Assembly (NCBI GenBank): GCA_013397115.1
Contig: VWZW01005506.1
Span: 186,001 to 250,000, forward strand
DNA length: 64,000 nt
From: Edolisoma coerulescens
Taxonomy: Eukaryota; Chordata; Aves; Passeriformes; Campephagidae
Reading direction: 5' to 3'
The notes under the pieces are model-generated. The model saw only the letters and a list, made by a program, of their open reading frames with translations, was not told where the DNA came from and searched no databases. The translations under genes and the position numbers were made by a program. Shown here piece after piece: positions 56,801-64,000 of this stretch. Positions within the stretch are counted from its first letter, which is position 1. Each line of letters opens with the position of its first letter.

Positions 56801-59800
56801 ACTACCCACAGGGAGGTTAAGGCTGGGTTATTACTGGAACAATTGCATAAGTGTGCCAGATGTTTTCTACTTCTCTAGCAGTGATAAGCTCTAGGTCCCA
56901 CTGGTTCCCCTTGCTGTCCTTGCTGTCAAGACAAGATGTGTCCCCAAGGTCTGTGCCAGGGTAAAGGACATCTGGGAAGTTCTGTGCATTGACTGTGGGA
57001 TGCACAGCTGGCTCTCTCTTCAGAGCCCAGGAGCTTAGGCAAGGTCCTGTCCTCTTCCCAGGGCAGGCTTTGTAGCAGGACATTGTGTTCAAAAGGTTCC
57101 TGATAAATGTGTTCTCCAGCTGAGTTACACTGTCATGGCCCACACACCTTCCCCTGGCCTGAAAGGTCAGCTCTGCCCTGCCTAACAGGTTGAAACAGAA
57201 CAAAGCAGAGGGGCAGGGGAAAGGATTAAATGTGACAATACCTTATTTCCTTGCCTCATACTCCATTAGGACTTTCTTGTTTGGCTTTCCTGCAGCCTCC
57301 TCCATCTCAAAAACCTGGACAAACACATCAGCTGAGCCCCAGCTCTTCTATGCACCGGGGAAAGACTCATGTCTTGGATACCAAACATCTGTCTCAGCTG
57401 GAGCACAGAGAGAGCCTGATAGCCTTGCCTTATGTTACCCAGCAAGTCAGGAACTGAGCCAAGCACCAAGCCCTTCTCTTTGGCCAGCTCAGCTCGGACA
57501 GCAGGCTCTGGGAGACAGGCCTGAGGAGCGAGAGCCCCTGCACACCTCTGCAGCAAGGGGGTGTCACACCAGGTGGGTACAGCATGGGCCATGCCACAGG
57601 GAGGTGGCACTGGCACAGCTTCTGCTGCCTTCTTTGAGCAGCCTTCCAGAGGGAGGCAGTGATTTGGAGTTTTACTGTTTTATAGCTAACTGAACATTAA
57701 ATCTAAATGGGAGAAATCTCTGAAATGCCTACACACTATGAGTATGGGTTTTTTCTGCACTGGCACTTCTGCTCATGGCCTTGGGCTATGAAGTGTGGAT
57801 GGTCTCTGGGGATGGATGTGTCATGGCCCCTCTTGGTACCTGTTCTGTTGTTACATAGCCCTTGGGAGAAACATTTTTCCTTCCATCTGCTTGTTGTTTC
57901 TCTGTATGAAGCTTGATGTTTGCTCCTGCCACTGTGCACCTCTGAGGAAAGCCTGGCTCTAACACCGTTCAACCTGACTTGAACATGACCTCAGGGCCAG
58001 CAGAAGGACCTCCATGAGATGCCTGTACCTCATCTGAGGAGAGAAGGAGCCCAGGCAATAATTTAACAGCCAAAGCTAAATGCATAGAAAATCTGCATGC
58101 ATTTAATATGGTTTTTTTATATGGTAAATTTTTATCTGAAGAGTCATGTGACTCAAAAAGAGCACAGTTGATTGTCTTGAGTGCTGTTCTCAGACACATT
58201 TGTAACTGTTTTGGCTTCTTCTCCCCCCCTCCTTGGCAATATTCTGAGTAGTACAAAAGTATAAATTAAAATGGCTTGTCATTTGTTACTACATCAAGGA
58301 TTACCTTCAATTCTCTGTAATATCCAAAACTATCTGCTAACATGCAAACAGTTTCCGTTTACACATTTTAAAATTATTAGATGTCGTTCACTAGTTACCT
58401 TGGATGGATTTAATAATGAGATTTCAGCAATTTATCCTACTCTGTGTGTGCTGTGTACTGTAAGGATCAAACAGACACACTGTAGATTTCTCATGCCTGA
58501 GGGTAAACAACTTTGTTTATAGCCTTTTTTGCAACACACTGTATAAATTTCTCTTAAGGCAAGACCAAGTTTATACATAGAAGGGATGTTTGTTATAGCT
58601 GAGAAAGACAGAAAACCTCTACTTTTTATAGGGCTTACCCTACAGATGGCCACCTCACATCACGCAAAATGTGGTCACAGGATCATTTATAAAATTCAGC
58701 GACCAATGTGGTTTGCAATTTAATCTACAAAGTGCATTAAAATGAGAATAATTCATTGATGGCTTTGCCATGCCTGAATTTACTCATTTGTTCATATGAC
58801 ACCACAGAAATATGAGTTATATTTGACAGCCCAGATGTCCACGTCTGGGAAAGGCAGTTCATCTGCCGCCAGGCCCTTCTCTCAGGTTAAATTATTCAAC
58901 AAGCAACTAAAGTGAATGATCTTTATTCATTCTGACATTTTCAGTTTCATTTGAAATTTAGCTGATGAAGCTGTTTCATGGTGTTTCATTTCATTGTGTA
59001 TCTTCCTGTTCCTGCTTGTTGCAACTAGCAAAATGTTCATATTGTCTGAGGCTTTTTGATAGATGATCTTCCCTTCACTGTGGCCTGTGAAGTCTTTTGT
59101 CTCCTATACAATGAGAAACCCTTTTTTATGTCTTTGGGTGTTGCTGTTACTCCTGCTGATTTATCTGAGTGCTTTTTCCTGTCATACTTTTTTGTCATAT
59201 GAAATGAATTGCTTTGGGTTTGTTTGCTTTAGATTCACAGTCTGGGAAAGCTAATATCATACCTTGGATTTCCTTTAAAATAACAATACTCAGGTTTTTT
59301 TCTCCTGTAGTACTTTTTCAGCCTTTAGCTAAAAACAGCTAATACAGTTTTGTTAACCAGAGCTGTTAATATGTCTTAGGTTTCACAGTGGGTTTTTTCT
59401 CACCTGTCACCATACAAAGCTGATGCAGGTTCTAAGGAAAGACATTCCTTTGCTGGAGCTGCTGGTTTCCAACAGGAGTTCTTAGGTGAAAGTGCATGGA
59501 CCACCTTAGGCACAATACCAGTGTTTTCAAGAAATGTTTCCACAGCTTTTTCTTTTCACACATGCCTGTTCTTCAAAGCCAAAGGCTGAAGTTCACTTTA
59601 TTGCTTGGCTTTGGCCTTGAGGGTTGAGTGTTGTGCTACAGTCCTTGAGGAGACTGAACAGGATCACATTAGAGAAACAGGTGTCTTTCTTGGGACTATT
59701 TACTTTTGGTGGCAGAGGTTCCAAAATTGCTTAAGATTTCTGGACCAGACAAGGATTCCCACATACAATACTGTTGTGGTAGTACTTCGAGTATTTACAC

Positions 59801-60500
59801 CCAACCACAGATACCTTTTCTTCCTGCAATTGCAGTCACCAGCGAGCCACTCTGTTACTGGACAATTGTCAGTCACCTATAAAGTTAAAGAATAGAAATT
59901 GAAAAGAAATCAGAGGAAACTATACCAGAATTGGGTTAAGGTGATTAAAATTACACGGCTCAATGTCTTACTTTATTTTCAAGGGAAAATGTGCTTTCTA
60001 TAGTGGTCATAAACTCGGAGGTGTAGGACACATCAAGTTTTTGTGTCATCTTTGCCAGGCAAAGCAGTGAGGACTGTACGGCTCAGAAGAAGCTTTGCAG
60101 AATAAGGCATGCTGCCACTGGGATTTATCAATATTCATGATGGCCTGTATTAACTTATTTATTTCACCTTTTGTGTCAGTCATTCCAACTCAACATAATA
60201 TATTTTAAAGTGTTGATGAAGAGGAACTGTGAAGGAAATATTGTGGAAATTTAAATCAGATTGCTGTGATTGGATGCTGCCCGCAGGGAATATTACCATG
60301 TGGTGAACACAGTTCATATCCCCACCACTGCGGATTTCTGATGGGTTAAGGAAAACAGGGTATGAATCATTCAAAGATTTCTAATATAAGCATTATCCAA
60401 ATAAATACCCTTCCCCCACTTGCAGAGTCTCTGGCCAAATGCTCTGTTCCAGCTCCTCCTTACTGCCTCTCCCTGTTTCCGGATGGGCCCTGGCCCCCAG
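53891..60500. other. Spacer between OVST and the third gene
   Basis: No CR1 or simple repeat of note is recognised here. Two stretches are open for longer than their neighbours: a minus-strand 128-codon frame (56817-57203) and an overlapping plus-strand 167-codon frame (57190-57693). Neither resembles a protein I know. The remainder is AT-rich without evident genes. Confidence 0.5.
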
Positions 60501-60525
60501 CCCTTATCTCCTCCAGCCCCTGGGC

Positions 60526-60532
60526 TGTTTGC
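60526..60532 (+). promoter_or_regulatory. FOXA/HNF3-like site (candidate)
   Basis: TGTTTGC, 10 nt before the TATA box of the third gene. FOXA factors drive liver genes and A2M is mainly a plasma protein made in liver, so the placement is suggestive only. Confidence 0.25.
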
Positions 60533-60542
60533 AGAGAGCAGT

Positions 60543-60548
60543 TATAAA
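60543..60548 (+). promoter_or_regulatory. A2M: TATA box of the A2M-like gene
   Basis: tataaa in gcagttataaagaggc, 93 nt before the start codon, predicting transcription from about 60573 and a 5' UTR of about 63 nt. Confidence 0.6.
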
Positions 60549-60635
60549 GAGGCTGACAGAGCACAGAGTGGAAGAGAATTACAAGGTGCAGGAAAACAGC
60601 AGCACTGCTTGGCGCACCACGACCTGCTCTGCACC

Positions 60636-60724
60636 ATGGGGAAGGACAAGCTGCCCAGCAAACCAAACATCTTCCTCCTTCTTCTCTTCTTCCTTCCTGG
60701 AAGTACTTCTCTCAACACAGAACC
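60636..60724 (+). CDS. A2M: Alpha-2-macroglobulin (A2M-type), exon 1 only
   Basis: The first exon of a secreted protease inhibitor that continues beyond the window. It encodes MGKDKLPSKPNIFLLLLFFL and then PGSTSLNTEP: a basic start, a long Leu/Phe core and a probable cleavage near the Ser-rich end. The MGK.KL opening resembles the mammalian A2M signal peptide and differs from MWLKF of OVST. The ATG has an excellent context (accATGg) and sits 88 nt after a TATA box. The exon ends in phase 2 inside a Pro codon at gtaagc, exactly as OVST exon 1 does. No exon 2 (expected to begin QY.V..P) is seen in the remaining 3.3 kb, so intron 1 is longer than that. The A2M name rests only on this short peptide and the position in the cluster. 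Confidence 0.75.
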
Positions 60725-61856
60725 GTAAGCTACACATGCGGAGGGGGGAGGGAGGTCTAAGTGCTTCCATTTTCTTCCCACTAATAACCACAGCTCTGCA
60801 CAGCTCTGACAGTGCTCCCCACTCCCATCCTGCAATCCCCTGGCTGTCCAGCCCTGGGGCCCGTCCCCACCACCATCGCTGCCAGTGGCCTCCTTCCACC
60901 CTCTCCCCAGTCTCTGCCCGCAGTGCCCACAGTCCTGCCCTGCAGCTGTCTGACAGTCCAGACCTGGATCCTCACAACACCTTTGCCTAAGGATGTTTCT
61001 ACCTAGAAACCTCTCAGGGCCTGTGATGTTGTGGGCATGATGCTGGAATCCAGGTGCTTACCTTTCCCAGAGTGTCCTCGTTTCAATCACTGAGTTACTT
61101 CTCCCCATTCTCCTGTTGCTTTCAAGCCAGTTTGTTCCCCTTTCTCCTGCCAGTTTGTTTCCCTTGGCAGCATCAGATGTACTTGTTCTCAGAGAGGATC
61201 TGTGACCTAGATTCTCTTCCTCCGGCACGGAGGCTGGTGCCAGCGCCCTCCCCGGCCACCCACGCCAGGGCTGTGCAGCCCAGCAGCGTGGCTGCAGCTC
61301 GAACTCTGCCCATGGCCCCGGGGAGAGGGGCAGCCTGGCATGGCACAGGTGGGCTGGAGTCTGGCATGCCCATCCCACCCTTGCCCACCGCAGAGTGTTG
61401 CTCGGAAGCCTCTGGTCTGGGTGGGAGCAGTCTCCCTCTTCAGACCTGCTGCTGTTCCTCTCGCTGTGCTGACAGAGGCTCAGTTCTCACCGACACGGGT
61501 CTTTTAATGCTTGCGGCAGAGATTTTATGCCCACGAGCATTGCCATAGTGCTGGCAGAAGTGCAGCATTACTGCTGCCACTTACTGTGTGGTCAGAGGGG
61601 GAAGTGCTAAATGGGTCAGCCTGAAGGACCTTTGACTCACACTCATCACATCAACCCCTCATTCATCTGCCCTGTTTGGGTGCTTCTGGGGTAGATCAGC
61701 CAACCAAGTGTGCTTTGGGGTCAGGCAGGGCTCTCTGGTCTCCCTACAGTAATCTGATGTAACTAAGTAATTAAGATTAAGTAATCTTTATTCATCCTTG
61801 CCCAACATCAGGGGGAAAGGGAATGAAACCATATACCGTTCAGACCTATGGGCAGC

Positions 61857-62145
61857 ATAGAATCATAGAACCATAGAATGGCCTGGGCTGGAAGGGACCC
61901 TAAAGATCATCTAGCTCCAAACCCCCTGCCATTGACAGGGACACCTTTCTCTAGACCAGGTTGCTCAGAGCTCCATTCAGCCTGGCTTTAAACACTTCAG
62001 GATGGGGCAGCCACAGCTTCTCTGGGCAATCTGTGCCAGTGCCTTGCCACCCTCACAGTGAAGAAATTTTCTCCCTAATGTCTAATCTAAGCCTACTCTC
62101 TTTCAGTTTGAATCCATTCCCCCTTGTCCTGTCCCTTGGCAATAG
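61857..62145 (-). mobile_element. CR1 LINE 3' fragment, reversed
   Basis: Starts with the inverted tail (gaatcatagaaccatagaat), then gggctggaagggaccctaaa, ccaggttgctcagagctcc and cccccttgtcctgtccctt. Well preserved; in intron 1 of the third gene. Confidence 0.93.
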
Positions 62146-62337
62146 TCTCTCTCCATCTTTCTTGTAGGCTACTTTTTGTGCCTTACCTGAGCCTCATTCT
62201 GGGAGGGAAGAATGAAGAAAGGCTGAGAGAGGTGGGAGACAGAGGAGTGTTGTTGGGGTCCACAGAAGGAAGACAGGAGCCCAGTAGGGAGACAGTTCTG
62301 AGCAGTGAACTGCTAGGTGGCACAAGGGTAGTGGTTT

Positions 62338-62905
62338 TGTGTCGCTGTCGTACCGAGGACGGGTAGAGAAACGACACAGAGTCCAGGCTCAGGGATAAAT
62401 GGAAGCTATTTAATAATTTTTCCAAAGGCTTTTATATGTTAGTTCGCAAAAGTGTGTTAAATGGCATAAGGTAATTGGTCTTGTGGCCATCCACCTCTTG
62501 AGGGGATTGGCCAAATTCTAAGACACTCATTTCTAAATATTTTCTAGTTAGAACTATAAAAATACTGCAAAAACAACCTGCAGGTGCAGGAAGTTTACAA
62601 AACTGTAACATTGTTTTAAATAGTTTGCATGGGAAAGACAGAGCTCTCACAAAATGCTGCAGAGAGCTGAAAAAATCCTCTGCTGAAGCTTTTTCAGCGT
62701 CCATAGTTTTGTCGTGGGTGCAGGATAGACCAAATGCTGTATAAAACACAGAAAGGAAGCAACCCTTGAACTGAAGACAAAAATTAAACTTCCAATCAAG
62801 ACTTGCTTACTGTGCCCTATACAAGTAGGGATACCACTTCTTTGGGCAGAAATAGCTGCTGCTATTTCTGTTTCAGAGGTGGCCAGCTGGACAGGAGACA
62901 CAGTT
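62338..62905 (-). mobile_element. Probable solo LTR, minus strand
   Basis: Read on the minus strand it begins near tgtctcctgtccagctggcc, has a TATA-like catataaaagcc (about 62427-62438), and ends with gtcgtttctctacccgtcct and gacagcgacaca, in the style of an avian endogenous retrovirus LTR. No retroviral coding sequence flanks it. Edges are inferred from TG and CA ends and are uncertain. Confidence 0.45.
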
Positions 62906-62944
62906 AAGGCTCAGATTACATGTTAGAAAAAAACATATTCACCA

Positions 62945-63100
62945 AGTTAGCGCAGCACTGGAACAGGTGACCCAGAGAGATGGTAGAAACTCCATCCATG
63001 ATGTCCTTTGCAAAAGTCCTGTTCCAGAAGGGAAGGTGGGCTTGAGACATCCAGAGGTCCTTTATAACTTAAACTTCTACGATTTTGGAAGAATGCAGCC
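62945..63100 (+). mobile_element. CR1 LINE 3' fragment
   Basis: Recognised by gcactggaacaggtgaccca, atccatgatgtc, and ccagaggtcctttataactt followed by ttctacgatttt. Diverged; directly after the LTR-like element. Confidence 0.55.
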
Positions 63101-64000
63101 AAAGGTATTGTTCTCCTACTCTGGTTGTGCATGCAAGCTGTTTTACAATGCAGTGGGCATGCTTGGGAGTACTCTGCATATGGTCAGAAGTGTGAGGTCA
63201 CGATAACACTTGAATTGGCAGGTATGGATTTGGGCTGATGAAATTCACTGCCTTCTCTGGCTGAGTGCCTGTTCTAGTAAGTAGCTGAGAGTCAATACAC
63301 AGACAGACATTATTCCGCCTTAAGCTACAGTATTACCTTCTCTGTATAGACAAACTCATCATTTTTGCCTCAGCCACTCCCTCTAGGGTCTCCTATTCCT
63401 CCTTGATGCCTGCCTCTGTCAGAGTCACTGTCTCTCTTGTCAGAACAGCTCATTGCTTGCTGAGGTCTCTTTTGTCAGCCCAGATGCTTTTTGTCCTGGA
63501 ATGCCTGTACATGGATTTTGTGACCAAAGTTACTTAAAATGCTCATAGTAATTTAATTAATCTGTCTCTTTTCAACAACACATCCCAAAACACCTAAAGA
63601 GAGGTCTATAAACAGCATGGTTTATATCTTTGTTTCAAAGGCAGGGAAGCCAGCCTAAGGGGAAGTTCTTCAAGTTGGCCAAAATTTCAGCAGAACAGTG
63701 AACAGGAAGAGAAATGAGGCCAAATTCCCCAGGAACTAGGTCACACTGTCCTTTCTGTAGACTGGATGTTGTTGTCACATTGCCAGTGCCACTGACAGGG
63801 GGCAGGGGGAATTACATTAAGGGGAGCAGCATGGGCTGAAGCTGTGGTGAGAAGGCTGTGGAAGAAAGGAAACACTGGAGAAAGCAGAGAGTCACAAGTT
63901 GTAACTCACTCTCTGGGAGGCTGGAGTTGCCTCCTTTCACATCTTCTGCAGCAGCACAGGCTGAGGAGAGTTGCCAGCAGGCTCCTCACTCCACTTCATC
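63101..64000. other. Intron 1 of the third gene, remainder
   Basis: No exon, repeat or RNA gene recognised. I searched for the expected exon 2 opening after an AG acceptor and did not find it. Confidence 0.5.

Noticed and set aside
60439..60990. 183-codon frame overlapping A2M exon 1
   Set aside because: It is in a different frame from the signal peptide, starts before the predicted transcription start and runs into the intron.
1..64000. CRISPR arrays, operons, bacterial insertion sequences, tRNA or rRNA genes
   Set aside because: The DNA is plainly vertebrate with spliced genes; no regular spacer arrays or RNA-gene folds were recognised.

Overview
The window is vertebrate nuclear DNA and almost certainly avian. 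Genes are split into many short exons with GT-AG introns. At least eight degraded copies of the chicken-repeat LINE CR1 are scattered through introns and spacers on both strands. One complete gene reads as ovostatin (ovomacroglobulin), an egg-white protease inhibitor of birds. I do not assign a species; the ovostatin reading differs at many residues from what I remember of the hen protein, so Gallus itself is unlikely.

Layout: three members of the alpha-2-macroglobulin (A2M) family lie head to tail on the + strand. (1) About 1-18,525: the 3' part of an ovostatin-like/A2M-like gene, exons 15-36 of the family's 36-exon plan, 892 codons plus stop; its 5' half lies before the window. (2) About 27,295-53,080: a complete ovostatin gene (OVST), 36 exons, 1,455 codons, with signal peptide, bait region, CGEQ thioester and receptor-binding domain all open. 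(3) From about 60,573 past the right edge: promoter and first exon of a third member whose signal peptide resembles A2M. Its exon 2 is not in the window. The spacers are about 8.7 kb and 7.5 kb. Every internal exon of gene 1 matches its OVST counterpart in phase, and all length differences are multiples of three, as expected for tandem duplicates under selection.

The family members are secreted protease traps. Cleavage of an exposed bait segment collapses the molecule around the protease, the internal thioester fires, and the C-terminal domain is exposed for receptor uptake. The two duplicates differ most where family biology predicts: the bait (gene 1 acidic with a five-glycine run, OVST rich in Arg), the two receptor-binding lysine positions (each gene keeps a different one), and one splice donor in gene 1 that appears to be GC rather than GT.

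Mobile DNA explains much of the rest: CR1 pieces, an ERVL-like LTR before OVST, a possible GC-rich LTR inside OVST intron 9, and a probable minus-strand LTR in intron 1 of the third gene. A CpG-dense block 0.5 kb beyond OVST, with a minus-strand reading frame that ends beside a minus-strand AATAAA, is the best candidate for an unannotated transcript. I found no wholly new biological system; the strongest novelties are the paralogue-specific changes above and this CpG block.
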